From: Linnemannia elongata
Taxonomy: Eukaryota > Mortierellomycota > Mortierellomycetes > Mortierellales > Mortierellaceae
DNA: 64,000 bases
Direction of reading: 5' to 3'
Assembly: GCA_036320915.1 (NCBI GenBank)
Contig: JAXBDG010000011.1
Span: 1,076,501-1,140,500 of the forward strand
Shown here: positions 34,963 through 48,300 of the stretch, piece by piece
How positions within the stretch are numbered: position 1 is the stretch's first letter
How the letters are laid out: each line of letters begins with the position of its first letter
Notes under the pieces: generated by a model
The model's database searches: none
The model's input: the letters and a program-made list of their open reading frames with translations, nothing else
Told to the model about the DNA's origin: nothing
Position numbers and translations under genes: made by a program

Positions 34963-37900
34963 ATGGCATCCAATCCAGACCTCGAGAAGAAGCTGCGCCC
35001 CATCTATGGTACCCCAACCCCTACCTCAGAGTCGACACTTTGATTGTTCGGACTCTTGAACTTCGCGGCACCTCAAGCTCAGCACAAGACATGCATTGCA
35101 GCTTTTTTCTCGGGAAAACTGCACAGGTGGCTCACTGCTAACTGTTTCTCTCTCGTCCATATTTCTAACTCGACATAGACGCGATGGAGGTCGGCAACTA
35201 CAAGGAGGGAGTACAGCTCTGCAACAAGGCTCTGAAGAGACAACCCGATCTGCATATCGTCAAAGTACGCGGAAAGTTCTTTCCTTCCATCAGTTTTCGC
35301 TCAATTGCAACATTAATTACCTTTCAATCTTCAGCTCAATTGACTCTGCATACATCCCCCTTTTTTTTATCTTCCTAGGCCTTGAAGGCATTGGCATTTG
35401 AGCGCAGCGGAAAGATGAACGAGGCTCTTGCTTTGTGCGAAGAGATCCAATGGGCAAAGCCAACTGACGAGGCAACCCTCAGGACCCTGTCAATGGTCTT
35501 GAGATCGGCAGGAAAATGTAAAGCAGAACATATATATTATTTCATCTGGAAAACAGACGCCGCGTCATTTACAACTGGATTTCTCACAGGGGCTAAGCTT
35601 TAACACGACCATGTTTCGCTTTCGATTCGGGACAACAATTCGTGATAGACGAACCCATGATCAAGTTGTATGAGAACGCCTCGAAGGTCAACCCCAAGAA
35701 CGAGAACTTGGCCACTCAGTGGTTCATGTCTCTTGCGCGCACACTGGACTTTAAGGGACAACAGCAGGTACAGTCAGATCACAAACGGAGCTAATTATGT
35801 TTTGGCGTACTTCCTATCAAGCCATCATACAACTGACCGTTTCTCTTTCTACTTTTCTGCATTACTGTAGGTTGCACTTCAACTTCACAAGAACTTTAAG
35901 CGGGATAACTACATGTTCTGGGCGATCATGAGCATTACTCTCCAGGTAGGGCAACGAGTCTGACTTATGCATTGCCGACTATCCTCAGAAGCACAAGCAA
36001 CGTCAAGGAACTAAAACACGGTCGATCTTATTTGTGAACCTAGGGTCAAAACGTCCCCGCCGGACAGCCCAATGTTTTTTATTCGTTGGCTGAGCGTATG
36101 ATGGCCAAGCAGAACACTGAGGGAAAGGTCCAAACCATCGAGGGTAAGCTTATTCTGGACAGGTGTCCTGTATGTGATGTAGATCGAGTAAAGAAGTATG
36201 CCATTAAACTGACCTTTCTTTCGACGCGGACGGGGAAACATATAGAGCTTCAGTTGTACTTGATCATTTTGCTTGGACAGAAGGATCGCCACGCAGACGC
36301 GCTTGCACTTTTGGAGGGCGAAATTGGTGTCAAGACCAAGGCTACTGAGAATGTCGAGCTCCGTCATTTGCGCAATGAGCTCCTCATCAAGACTGGACGC
36401 TGGAAGGACGCCAGAGATGCTACCGCTCTCATTCTTAAGGAAAAGTACGTGGCCCCATGCGTTTCTCCAGGACTAATATGACACTGGAACACGCAACATG
36501 CAACGTCAGCACCACACCCCACGCTTACTTACCAAACCCCTTGCGAACTTTAGCTCGGACGACTGGAGAACAATTTTGCAGTACTTTGAGACAATTTTCC
36601 TCCCTGTACAGGATGCCGATCTCAGGGATTCAGAGAACTTGAAGGAGGCACGTGCTTTCACAGCCGAGCAGGTCAAGAACGAGACCAAAAACCCTAAGCG
36701 TGGTCCCTTCCTCGCCCAGATCGAACTGGAGCACCGCGTGCAGGAGAAGATCGGTACGTGTTTTTGCTTTCATATCTGTGGGTTGAAGTTCACATGTTCG
36801 TTTGCGTAATTCCTTCTAACCCTCTATATTTTGTTACATAGGCGATAACAAGACAACAGTGCTTGAGCTTCTTGTAGCCTACTTTGGCAAGTTTGGCTCT
36901 AAGACGTGCTGCTTCGAGGATCTTTCAAACTATATTTCCAAATTAGACAAGGAAGACGCAAAGGAGTTCTGCAAGAGGCTGAGGGACACCTATGGCGACA
37001 AATCGGACACCGTCAAAGAGATTTGTATGCAAATCAACCTTGCCCGATTTGAGCGATTCATTGGCAACTTTTCGCATCTCAACTCGACCGAGACCAATGC
37101 TCTCGTCAACAGATTTTGGAAGCTCTATGAAGAAGCTTTGCCTCTTGGTATGTGAATCGCCATCGTCAGACTAATTTTAATCTTGTCTACTAAAGGTTTT
37201 GTCCCAACTTGACCTGGCTAATACCTTCTTTGTTTGATTATGTTGTAGGCAAGGACTTGGAAGAGACTGAGCGCCAGTACGGAGATGACTATGCCATCAT
37301 GGCCGCACACCTTCTCATCGACCTGCACAAGGAGACAAGTAAGGAACCCTGGAAAATAGTATTCGAATATTGCTTCTTTTGAATTGTCTGTGCGCGCGCA
37401 TTAATTTGACTCAAATGTTGATCTCGCTACTTCTTAGAATCGTACTTCCCGCTTTTGAACGCCACCTTCATGCTGGAGCATGCCTTAAACGCCAGCAAGC
37501 ACAATTACCAGATGAAGCTCGTTTTGATCCGTATCTATGAGCTTTTGGGTATGCTTTCTTGCTTGTAATTCATGATAACTGTTATTTTTGCCAGCGAAAA
37601 TTATCTCACACGTTTTCTCCTGTTGTGTCATAGGTGCTTACAACTGCGCCATTGGCATTTACAGCACCATGGCGATCAAGAACGTGCAGCATGATACCAT
37701 GTCTCATTTCATTACTGATCGCGCCACGACATTTGGACTGTTCAACGAGGCTTTGAGTCAGCTCTATGGTGCTCATGAGATCTACCATAGCAACGAGGCC
37801 GAGGTAAACTTGGGGGTGGATCATACGTTATTTGCCGTGCTTTTTCTTGCCTGGAGGATAAGTACTAAAACCTTCTGTCACTTGTGTTTTGTGCTCACTT

Positions 37901-38180
37901 TTTTAGACCCCAGAGATGATCCTCCAGGCTTACAAGTACTCGACCTTCTCCAAAATGCAAGAGTTTATCGAGTTCCAGTCACGGCTTGAAAACTCTCTGC
38001 AAAAGATGATTGCTGACCGTGAGATGATCCGTCTCGAGTTCTTAAAGGAGGATTCTGTCAGCCGTGCCATCACCTGGCTGCAGGAGCTCGAGCTCGGCAA
38101 CCTGAAATATGATGGTAAATATGACCCTTTTATTTTGTTGTTGCGTCTGCGATCTATGGTTATGAATTACACCTAACACT

Positions 38181-38217
<37 letters not shown>

Positions 38218-39014
38218 TTACTATATGAAAAGACCAATTCAACAAGGCGAGGATAGATAATCGCGACACGAGTGTGATGCTGAACTGGAACCCCCAGTCC
38301 TCAGCCTCGGTCGAGTTCTTGACCCGTGCAGCCCCCCAGCCCGATCGCGTCTGGATGACCCTGTTCACCGTCATCCCCCGTATCCTCAAGCACATGGCCC
38401 ACCTCACACCCATCGACGCCGAGTACGAGAAGCTCCTCTCCACTCTCACTACCCTCTCCACCTCCGCTCCATCATCGCCAGAGGGTGCTTCTACCAACGA
38501 GCTGACCACCGAAGAGATCAGACTGGCCAAGATCCTAGTCCCTGTCACAAAGGCCTTCCAAACCCTCTACACCGCAATCGTCGCCCAGAACAGCAATAGC
38601 CCTAGCAAGGAAGAACCCTCCAAGACCGCCGCCGCCATCAAGGACCTCCTCACCTCCGCCGCAACCCTCCTCAAACGCGACGGCGCCATCAAATCCACTG
38701 GAGTCATCCCCTGGCAGACCTTCCACAGCCTCACGACCACCGTCGAGACTGTCGCCTACCTCAACGTGACCAACCAGTGTCTTTCGAACCTGATTGCGAC
38801 AAAGGCTAACAAGAAGGCGACCTTCAAGGCTGTCAATGTGATCATTCAGGATTTCATGGCACAATGCCGTCAGGCTTTGCAGACTGTTCAGACAGATGTT
38901 ACGGCGTTGAGAAATGTTGTCAAGCCAGATCGTATCAAGTCCGGTTTGCTTTATGAAATCTGTGATGGGTCTGCCTTTGACTTTGTTCGCTCTCCTGTAA
39001 GTCTTTGTCTTGTC

Positions 39015-39053
<39 letters not shown>

Positions 39054-39260
39054 TTTGCCGGACAAGTATCGACGTTTGGGTCTTTTTCGTCCTGCTTCCT
39101 TTTCTAACTCTCGCGTATCTCACTTTCTTCATGCTTCTGATGATATGATGATGATTAGAACCACCAAAAGTTGATCGAGGACAAGACGCTCAAGATCGGT
39201 GCCAGCTGGATGAACAGCTTGGCGAACCTGCAACAGGAAGCTATTTCAAGAGTCATCTAA
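34963..39260 (+). CDS. NAA25: NAA25, auxiliary subunit of the NatB N-terminal acetyltransferase
   Basis: Fifteen exons by hand: 34963-35008, 35179-35264, 35379-35517, 35649-35767, 35871-35945, 36044-36143, 36246-36444, 36554-36753, 36842-37147, 37249-37338, 37438-37548, 37634-37803, 37907-38114, 38233-38996, 39159-39260; 904 residues, every junction in phase. The N-terminus is a run of TPR-like helical hairpins (LRPIYDAMEVGNYKEGVQLC, ALKALAFERSGKMNEA), then the family-specific alpha-solenoid (KDLEETERQYGDDYAIMAAH, MILQAYKYSTFSKMQEF). This matches NAA25/Mdm20, which anchors NAA20 to the ribosome so that proteins starting Met-Asp, Met-Glu, Met-Asn or Met-Gln are acetylated. The catalytic subunit is not in the window. 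Introns 13 and 14 carry long T runs. An AATAAA sits just after the stop. Confidence 0.93.
38183..38216. repeat. Poly-T tract (34 bp) in a NAA25 intron
   Basis: Uninterrupted T run ending 16 bp before the acceptor at 38232, where it also serves as polypyrimidine tract. A second run lies in the next intron. Confidence 0.95.
39023..39052. repeat. Poly-T tract (30 bp) in the last NAA25 intron
   Basis: Uninterrupted T run in the 162-bp intron between exons 14 and 15, located in the 5' half rather than next to the acceptor. Confidence 0.95.
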
Positions 39261-39453
39261 TGAGAATAAAACATTGCCTTCTCATTCTTTCATGTTACTA
39301 ACAACATTTAATACATCCAAGTACACAAATATTGCGATGGTTTCCATTTTTTTTAATATATGTGGCACATATGCTATCATTGCGTGGCGTAAAAGTAACA
39401 AAAATAACAACGTCCTCCTTTCCCTTCTGTTCAGTCTCAACCCCCCCGCCTCT

Positions 39454-42400
39454 CTAGTTCATGTCCACAGAGCGCCCAATCTCCATACGACAGATTTCCT
39501 GAAAGATATTTGTGATCCGGCCATCGATCGCTCCACCTGTCTCGCTATCGGACGAGAAGACAATCGCCTCGAGAGTCGTCGAGAACGTCGTCACTTCCTT
39601 GGAGTAACGACGGCCCAATTCCAAGAACCAGCCCAATCCAATCTGCCACCAACGAGATTCGTCGACATCCTCGCCTGAGGCCTCGATTTCCCGCAATTGA
39701 GACTGCAAGACCTGGACAAACTTTTGGTACATGATCAAGAAGACCTCTTTTTGCTCACGGTTCACAATCGACAATGTGTTCTCTACTCCCTCCACAACCT
39801 CCTTTGTCTGTGTTGGTGGCGTAGCTATTGTTACAATATTGAAACATGTATGATTATTTAGGATTGATTCACCGTGGATACAAGCTTTTTAACCATCCTC
39901 GTCAATAGAACATATGACTTACCATTGAATTCCTTGACGACTTCGCTAAGCTTATCCTTGACCTGCCCAACTCTGGAGATGACTTTGTTGAGGGTGTTCT
40001 TGAGGATATCCCAGACAAAGCTGCGGTGCCATTCACTCTGCCAGACCTCGGGCTCAAAGACCCACTTGACAATCGCAATCGCATCCACCACACGGTAGTT
40101 CAGCATCTTATCCAGCAAAATACCCATAAACTGTGTGTTGTTCTTCCAAAACTGTGCCACAATCTTGACCGTGTGCAGACGCGCCTCGGGTGTGCTGTTC
40201 ATCCGCTGCAGAATCGTCAAATAACGCTCAATAACGTTCAACACGTGAGAGAATGACTTGGATCCCAACATCAACACACACTCCGTGAACAATTCCCGAA
40301 TGAAATCCTCACGCTCGTTGGCTGTCAATGACTCCAGTCTTGGTGCGTTCTTCATACTCTCCAGTGTCTGCTCAATCTGCTCAATCGAGTTCTTGGCCCT
40401 CAACGAGTTCAGAACGGCTGAAGCCATAGCGTGATATGGGTGATCTAATAGAGTGGAATTCGTCGCGTTAATATGTGATAGGCTGCGACAGAAGAATAAA
40501 AAGACGAAAGGATGCCGTGTCATACTTTCTGAAAAATGACATACCTGGTGATTCAAACTTCCAGGAAGGACCGGGAGCCTCTGAAGGAATGAACTTTTGG
40601 AACTCTTCGGGCAAGGCCTCCTTAATACGCTCAAAGTAAGACAAACGAATGGCCTTCTCCAAAGTCTCGCGAATAAACACACATTGAGAGTGGTTGTAGG
40701 GCAACTCCAGTGCAGCGGACCAATCGGCCCAGTTCCAGAGGTAGCCAAAGTTGCTCAGGTGGTGGCTCAACCAGGTCCAGAAGCGGTGTGCGCACTCGAT
40801 ATCCATCGAAGGGAGACGCTCGTACAACTTTGAGATCGCCTTGGCCAATGCTGTGGGGAAGCTGTCGGGGAAGGATTTGCAGATCTCGACCAAGAGGGAA
40901 GAGTAGTAGACCGTCTTAAATTCGGGCTTGGGAAGTCTGAACAATTCCGTGAAAACCACTTCGGCCAACAGGTGATCAACCGACCAGCCAGCAGGTGGGG
41001 TATCCGTCTCCATGTCTGTTGAGCTCGCTGCTGCTGCTGTTGGTACGCTTAAGTCTGCGAATGTGCCGATGGCGTAAGAGTACTGGACCATGAACAAGTA
41101 TTTTGCGCACTCCTTGCGGTTAATCTCGAAAAGGCAAAGGACGTCGCTCAAGTTGTCATGGACGATAAAGTGTGAGATGGAGTAAGGGTCGGGAAGTTGG
41201 CTTGTCTGTTCTCCCTCTGCATCCATAAAGATCCTGAGAAGGGGTGGAGGGAGGTAGTATGAGCTGTTATCGACATGTGGGGGGAAGGTGAAAGTTGGTA
41301 GTTCGTGTTGAGAGGACATTCCCAAGACAGCATCGAACGTCTGGGAGGGTCTGATCAAAATCGACACATCCCAGTCATCCTTTTGCAAGTTCTGAATCTG
41401 TTTCCACAACAAAGTCAGGGACTATGAGGTTGGAAAGGTGGATAGTGACAGTTAGCATCCATTGTACGACCCTTCGTTGCATGTGAGTACAGCTCTAAAT
41501 ACAACTGTGAGCATACCTCTTCCTGGACGTAGGGGCATTGAGAATCTTTGAAGACCTTGGTGATTTCGAATCCCTCGACGCCATCCCCCTCCTCTCTGGC
41601 TGCCATGTAATCTTCGATCCTTCCCAAAATCTTTTCAAAGTCGTGGGGGTTGCGGTCGTGAATGTCAGCGGCGCACCATGGCAGAGTAGCGAGGACACAG
41701 AAAACAGCGGTATCTGCACGAGCCTAATGTTTTGCAGACGAATATTACGGCGATATGGTCAATAATCCGTTTGATAGTAAGAAAATACTTCAGTATGTCA
41801 TAAAATGCCTTCCTTACCCTCAGAACGGTAGGCTCCTCCAAGACAACCAAGAGCTGCTCCATGACCTGAAGAAGAGTGGTGGGCAAGATGACGTTCGAGT
41901 TAACGAGCTCGCCAAAGAATCTCAACAGCAACTTGGCATTTCTCCACTGGTATTTAGCCAAGCTCTCTTGCAGCAAGTCTGAAGCCATCTTGACAATCGT
42001 TCCTCCCGTCTCTGCGTTCTTTGCGTTCAAGAGTCCTGTCAATGTTCCATAGATGGCCGACTTCATAGGGAGTTCCAAAATGCTGTTTTATATACGCAAA
42101 CAAGGGTGTGGCTCTCGTTAGAATTGCAGTGCATGAGTTTTCCATGACATCGTGACAGGTGTTTGTAAACGTAATGTCCAATATATGCTGCATTTACCAG
42201 GCCTTCAAGGACTTGAGAATTGTTGCGGAGTGTTTGGCGTAGTCGTTGTCCAGGATTCCTGCGAGAGTGTTCAAGTTCGTCTCCAAAGTAGGCGTAATCT
42301 AAATAAAAAAAATAACGATAAGTAATGAACGCGTCAGTACCTATATCTAATCGCTCCGTTGTTATTCTCTGACACGATTGTTGATCCAGACAATGAAAGA

Positions 42401-42915
42401 AAGGTTCCGTACCTTGTCTCCGACGCGAATGATGAGTCCTCCAAGACGCTTCTCGATATCTCCGAGCTCATCCTGAACACGCTCCTGCTCCCTGTCGCGC
42501 TGATCATGACGTGGCCTTTCATAAGGGCGTCTGTTGTGTCCGCCTCGTCCGCCTATTTGTTAAGAGATACTGGTTATTAGTCTTCTGGTCCGTGAAGTGC
42601 GTCGCCAGTCGATACCTCGAACGTGGTTTTGGCCGTTTTACCTTTATCGTAGCGGTCGTTGCGGTCATACTGGCGCCCACCACCACCACCACCACCGCCT
42701 AGCAATTGAACGAAGCATCAACAGAAGAATGAAGGCGCAAGGGTTAGACATCAGGTTCTGGGTGAACGAGCACACTTGCGAAAAAAGGGTATAGATGCAA
42801 CGCGTGTCATTCCCATCCTGCGTTGTATGTTGTCTGTAATGTTTTCTATACCATAACCTCCTCTCCTGTCGGGTCCACCACCACCACCTCCTTGGTTGTT
42901 GCGTCTGTAATCCAT
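39454..42915 (-). CDS. NCBP1: Nuclear cap-binding protein subunit 1 (CBP80)
   Basis: Nine exons by hand: 42915-42852, 42698-42642, 42552-42413, 42298-42198, 42082-41818, 41723-41517, 41421-40545, 40444-39923, 39824-39454; 867 residues, phases consistent. The first 60 residues are Gly/Arg-rich (GGGGGG, GGRGG). The MIF4G-type helical repeats follow, with LIIRVGDKITPTLETNL, LRFFGELVNSNVI and LPWCAADI typical of CBP80 repeat 1, and HRFWTWLSHHLSNFGYLW typical of the central repeats. CBP80 is the scaffold of the nuclear cap-binding complex and binds CBP20, which holds the m7G cap. It links splicing, export, the pioneer translation round and nonsense-mediated decay. Tail-to-tail with NAA25 (193 bp). 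The Gly/Arg-rich leader is an addition relative to the animal protein as I recall it. Confidence 0.93.
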
Positions 42916-44570
42916 GTGATGCCAAAGTGTGTCGTCTGAAGAGCAACAAACAAAAAAAAAGAAAAAGAAAAAGAATGCTGGACTACGTGAGTTCATAGGC
43001 CACAGACACTTGTTTACTTCAACGTCATGCACGATTCGCAGTCACGAAAGATCGCTCGCGCTGAAAATTCGTAGAATCGTAGACATCGCCACAGTGTCCG
43101 AGTCTGAAGTGTTTGCTTTCATTACGGGTATCGATGGGCCTTTAGTGTACTTCGGTTCTATTTTTGAACAGCTTGGCGAATACTCGAGTAAGCAGTATTG
43201 ATGACACTTACCGACCACTAGAGTAAGCTTGCCGGTATGTCTATGATATTAAGATTGGGCAGAGTCGACTTTAACCTTCTCGACTTGATTCTAGCCATCA
43301 CGTCCTGTCCACAAGTCTCGGGATATTATTATAAAAAATAAAAAATATGAAGAAACCTATGGTCATTAGCTCATGACCATCGAAGAACTTGTAAGGTGAT
43401 GTTTGTTTCGATCTGTTTCCGTCATTGAGTGGGTAGGCTGGGAACAAAAAGAAACGTGTCATGTTCCTGTTGGCCTACAAGCTCTACAATTCTCGGGTTA
43501 CGGCTCTTGTTACACTTCATCCACAGTAGTCCCTTTGTGCAACCAACCAACCCCCTCTCCCCCTCAATGTAGGTCCCACCTGCTCCACCTTGGACCTTTC
43601 TACGTTTTTGATTTCCTTAGGCGCGTTAAAAAAGATAATCTTGATATCTTTTCAACTGTACTCCACAATCTTTTGTACCTGCTGACATTATTTGTTTGTT
43701 TTGTTTTTCTTGAGAAAAGCCCAGCAAAGACGACTCGTCCGTTTGTCTTCCTTCCTCTCTTTCACTGGTTAGCCCTTTATTCATGCAGGGATACAATACT
43801 AAGTAAGGTTAATGTTTTGTTGTTTGTTGTTTTTGTGTTGTTTTGAGTGTGTTTTCTGACCTTTTCTGTTGGGGAAAGATGTGGATGTGGATGAACAAGC
43901 GTGACCCCACACAGAGGGTCAATATAATTCAAAAAAACATCACGCGGGACATTTTTTCTTTGTCGAAGATATACAAACAAGGAAGGCAGGCGATGCTCCT
44001 ATGTCGTTGTGTTGTGTTGTGATTATATTTGTTTGAAAAAGGGGCGATGAGGCCTAAAAAAAAAAGCTCTATTAGAAATAGTCCGGGGCATAGCTAAGCA
44101 GGCGGTTCATCACCTCTGATCACGACCATGATCCATCATACGTGTTTTTTTCTTTTTTTCTTTTTTGATTTTTTGTGCCTTTAACATCATCGACTCTTTT
44201 CTGCTTTGTGATTTGTGAAAGAAGAAAATAAAGAAAATGAAGGGTTCGTGCGGAAGAGCATTGTTTATTGTGGACAAGTGAAAAAAGGGCCTCGGCACCA
44301 AAGCAGCCATTGATAACTGACCATAGAAAGCAAAAAAGCAAGCTGGCAGAACTAGAGAATATTACAAAAGAGTTGTCGTCTAGGGCATGGAGGAGAGAAA
44401 AGGACTGGACTACTGGAACTTATGAGAGCAAGAACAAGACAGAAAGCTATAGAGAGAGAAAGAGGGAGGCAAAAAAAAAGAGAACAAGGAGACAGGGGAG
44501 AGTGAGGAGGGGATAGGAAAGGCGAAATGAGGGCAAATTGTCAGGGGAAAGAAAGAGAACGGAGAAGGAG

Positions 44571-44612
44571 ACAGACAGACAGACAGATAGACAGGCAGAG
44601 AGATAGACAGAC
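44571..44612. repeat. (GACA)n/(GATA) microsatellite
   Basis: Tandem GACA units grading into GATA and GGCA variants in non-coding DNA. Confidence 0.85.
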
Positions 44613-45357
44613 GGTCAGCACGATAAAATGGACTTGTAAGAATAGATGCAATGCAATGTTCGACCCATGGTAGGTGACGGAAGAAAGGTGGGGTTGTCCC
44701 TTTGTTTGGATGTTATAATTGTTGTTGATGAGCATTCTGGTCTGCCCTGTTCTGCTTCGTCCTTGCCCTGCCTTCCCCTGTCTCCTAACTCTCCCTTCTA
44801 TTAGTCCTACCTTGCCCTATCTGTTGCCCTTCCATTCAACCCCTAAGACAAGAAGAGAGAGAAAGAGAGTGCCCCGATCAAAAGAAAGCTCGTTATGTTT
44901 TCTAAGGATTAGAGGTCATTGAGGATTTTATTTTTGTTGTTGGTGTAGCTTTCGTTTGTTTAATGTTGTCCACAACGTCTCACAATGATGCCACGCGCCC
45001 AAGACTGGACCTCCTAGAAAAAAAAAAGGGAAACAGGCAACAGGAGTAACAAAAAATGCAGGCAAGATAAGCGATGTGATGGAAACCACTAGAACGATCA
45101 AGAAATGAGGGGCAGGCCGCCATTATGACAAGAAGGAAAGAAAGAAAAAATGATCCGTGTGACACGAACAACGAACGACGAAGAGAGCAATGTTAGAGGC
45201 AGGCAATAGTGAAGAGGAAAAGGGGTCTTTGGAAACGACAGAGAGAAAGAGCAATGCAAAACGAAGGATCATTTTTGATGCAAGACCTTGGGCAATGTAG
45301 TTTTTGCATTGTAATCCGTGCTATTGAGGCATGGACAAACGGATGAACAGCGAAGAG

Positions 45358-45362
<5 letters not shown>

Positions 45363-45389
<27 letters not shown>
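45363..45389. repeat. (GA)n microsatellite
   Basis: About 13 GA dinucleotides in non-coding DNA of the gene-poor interval. Confidence 0.9.
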
Positions 45390-48300
45390 CCACATTCCCA
45401 AAAAAAAAATGGACCAAAGCCAACTCTATGTCTGTTGTGTGTATCGTTCTTGATGAATTGGGCGTGCATGCGTGTGATGTGAGTGAGGGAAGGAAGGGAG
45501 ATGAACATGCATCCATCCTGTCCAATCCACATATACTCTGTACATATCCATTGTTCGTTGTCCTGTTTTTGTAGTTCAATTAGGTTCGTTCATGCCTGCT
45601 TTCTTACTTGCCCCTCTTCCTCTCCCTTCCTCCCTTTTGTATCTAGCGAGATGTAAAATCTTCTTCATCATTGCTCGTCCCTGCCCTTTGCCCTTGGCAA
45701 TGCATAAACAAGGGTTCTCATCGCCATTCTTGATGCCTTTCATTCTCGAGTAGTATAGTGTCGTGTCGTGAGGGCAAAGTTGCAGCTTGCAATTCGAAAG
45801 TAATTTCCTCCTTGAGCGCCTAACATGATTTCGCTACGGATATTTTTTTTGTCCATGTCCTCTACTGTTGAATGAACGTTGTGTTTATTTGTCCGTATAT
45901 CTGTCGCAACTCTTCATGCTAGCCTTTACTCTCTATAGATCAATGTGCGCAGGAGTAGCAGGAGGAGAGGGGATCGTCTTGACCTCTTCACTGCTCCGTC
46001 GATAACATTACAAAGATCGTCTCTTCTCTACTTCTCTCATCCCTGTTTTCCCCACGAACAACGCAAGACCAACCAACTATATGCTAGCGAGACAAAGAAA
46101 TGGCGCCTTTTGGATAATGTTGCATACACATATGATTGTTGTTGTGGCGTGCCCTTCTAAATGAATTGCGATTCATGCGTGCTAAAGGGAAACAAAAAGA
46201 AAATAGTGGAGCTTCGTCCTTGTCCTTATTCATTCTTCTTGATCTTCATCCAGTCAAAAGGAAGAAAGAGGGGAAAAAGAACGCAAGCCGACAACCACGC
46301 TACTCGACCTGTGTCAAACTTTGACCCCCTTGTCATTCTCTCAATAAAAAATATTCATTATTACAAAACGAAAGAAAAGCAAACGGTTGGAGAAAAAAAG
46401 GGTAGGGATGAGCATTGACGACAATTGAACTTTTTTAGTATAGAAAGTAAGGAAGGGTCTGTCCCCTTCTCGCTCCTGTCAATCATCAGCATCATCATCG
46501 TCGTTTCGATGCTGGGATGATTCTGGATTGGGAGAGGAGGGAGAACTAATCGACTAGCTCGTCTAGCACTGGTACGAATAGGCAGCGAAACAAATCGAAC
46601 AATCCAACTCAATCCATGTTAAAAACAAGTGTGCTGCTTTGTTTATTTGTTTTGTTCAGGTGTTTGCTTGTCCTGTCAGTCGGATAGGTTGAATGGGTTG
46701 GGCGCATGGATAGGTGGATGGTGAGGATGCTACAGACAAAACTACGCTGACAGTACACACAAACACAAAGACACAAACAAAGAAGCACGCAACAACGGAG
46801 GTAGGGTAGGCAGTTAGGGTGAGGTTGTGCGGGAATCTTTTTTTGTCCTCTCTTTTCATGTTCTATTACCTTGGCTGTTCTCCCAGCCATGAGGACCAAG
46901 AGTGAGAAGGTTTTCCTCTTCCCTCCTGCCCATGCTCTATCACATCCTCATAATCCATCTCCCGTCGTTTGTCCTCATACTCATAATATAATTCTTCCTC
47001 CACCACCTCCTCCTTTTTGTCCCAGGTCCTGCCCATTGATGTCACTTGGCCCCATTAAAACCCGCTTCCTTGTTTTTGTATGTGTGTATTTGTGTTTTGT
47101 GCATTTGTTTGTTGTTGTTCCTGTTACGGTTCACACTCTAAAACACAGACAGAGTGGAGAGCAGTTACTCCCAATTGCCTCTCCCGCCTCTTCTTCTTGT
47201 CACCTTGCTTGCTTTGTTGCTCCTGCTCCTGCTCCTGTGTCCTATTCTACCTATCCAAAAGAGGAACAAACGCAGAGCTCCTTTTTTGTGCAGTGTGTCT
47301 GGAAGAACATAAACGAGAATTTCTATGCGGCTCGTTCGCTCGGAGGACACGGGTGATGCAAACCGGGGTTGCCTGAAACAGCGACCATGGGGCCTGGCCT
47401 GGATATGGATAAAAAAAAAAAAAAAATAAGAATCGAGCAATTGCATAAACGTACAGTACAACTTAAAAAAAAAGTGGGGTGGATGGAACAATTCTTATTC
47501 CTTCTCTCTTCTTTTTGGAGGGAGGTAGGGATAGAAAAGTACCAAGAGAGGGAAAAAAACAAGGGGGAGGAGGGGCGCGTTCTTTTGTTGTTCACATCTA
47601 GGATGATGACGACGATGATGCTGTCGATGATGCCAGCGAGCTGGAGGCGAATAAAAAAAAAAAAAAGGCGGGTAGCCGCTGAGTGCTCTCAGGTCGTTCT
47701 ATCGTTTTCTACGCATATTTCGATGGTTGCACACACGCACACATAATTATCCAAAGACGACAACGGATTTGTCATTCTCGAAGCTTCTGACATCCAGAAA
47801 ATATACGCTTTCTTTTTGTTCATTCTCCTTCCGCTTCATTCTTCACTTTTGCCGTCAGGCTGAAGGTCTATGTAGTCATCTCCTCCAACTTAACAGGCTG
47901 CGGTTTATTCCTTTATATGTTCATAGTTCAACCTCCAAAAATGTCGGAGGAAAAGAAAATAAGGGAAAGAACTCTATGACTCTTGAGCACAACCATCGCC
48001 ACCGGCTACCAAAGGAAACACAGAAAGGAAGGGTCATCTTTTTTCAATTGCTCGCCCTGGAAAAGGAAACGGCGGAACCAAATCAAATGTCATATGCCTT
48101 TGGGACTTGGCAAACAAGTGGCAGCGCAGGGTTGGCTAGTTTAGACAGGATGAGCCGGGTGTGAACCCGCCCTTGGAATGAAGCCGACAGATAGGAAAAT
48201 AAGACGAAGAAAGAAGGGCGATGAATCGTTAACCAGCCAAAGAGGTAGAGAGTCTGAGAGAGAGAGAGTGAGAGAGAGAGTGAGAAAGAGAGGGTGGGAA

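Noticed and set aside
43403..43846. Plus-strand open frame of about 147 codons in the gene-poor interval
   Set aside because: Low-complexity Phe/Leu/Val composition, no domain, no splice-linked partner exons found.
46871..47356. Plus-strand open frame of 161 codons
   Set aside because: Begins at a non-ATG codon, Pro/Ser/Phe-rich, with no recognisable motif; typical of C+T-rich non-coding DNA.
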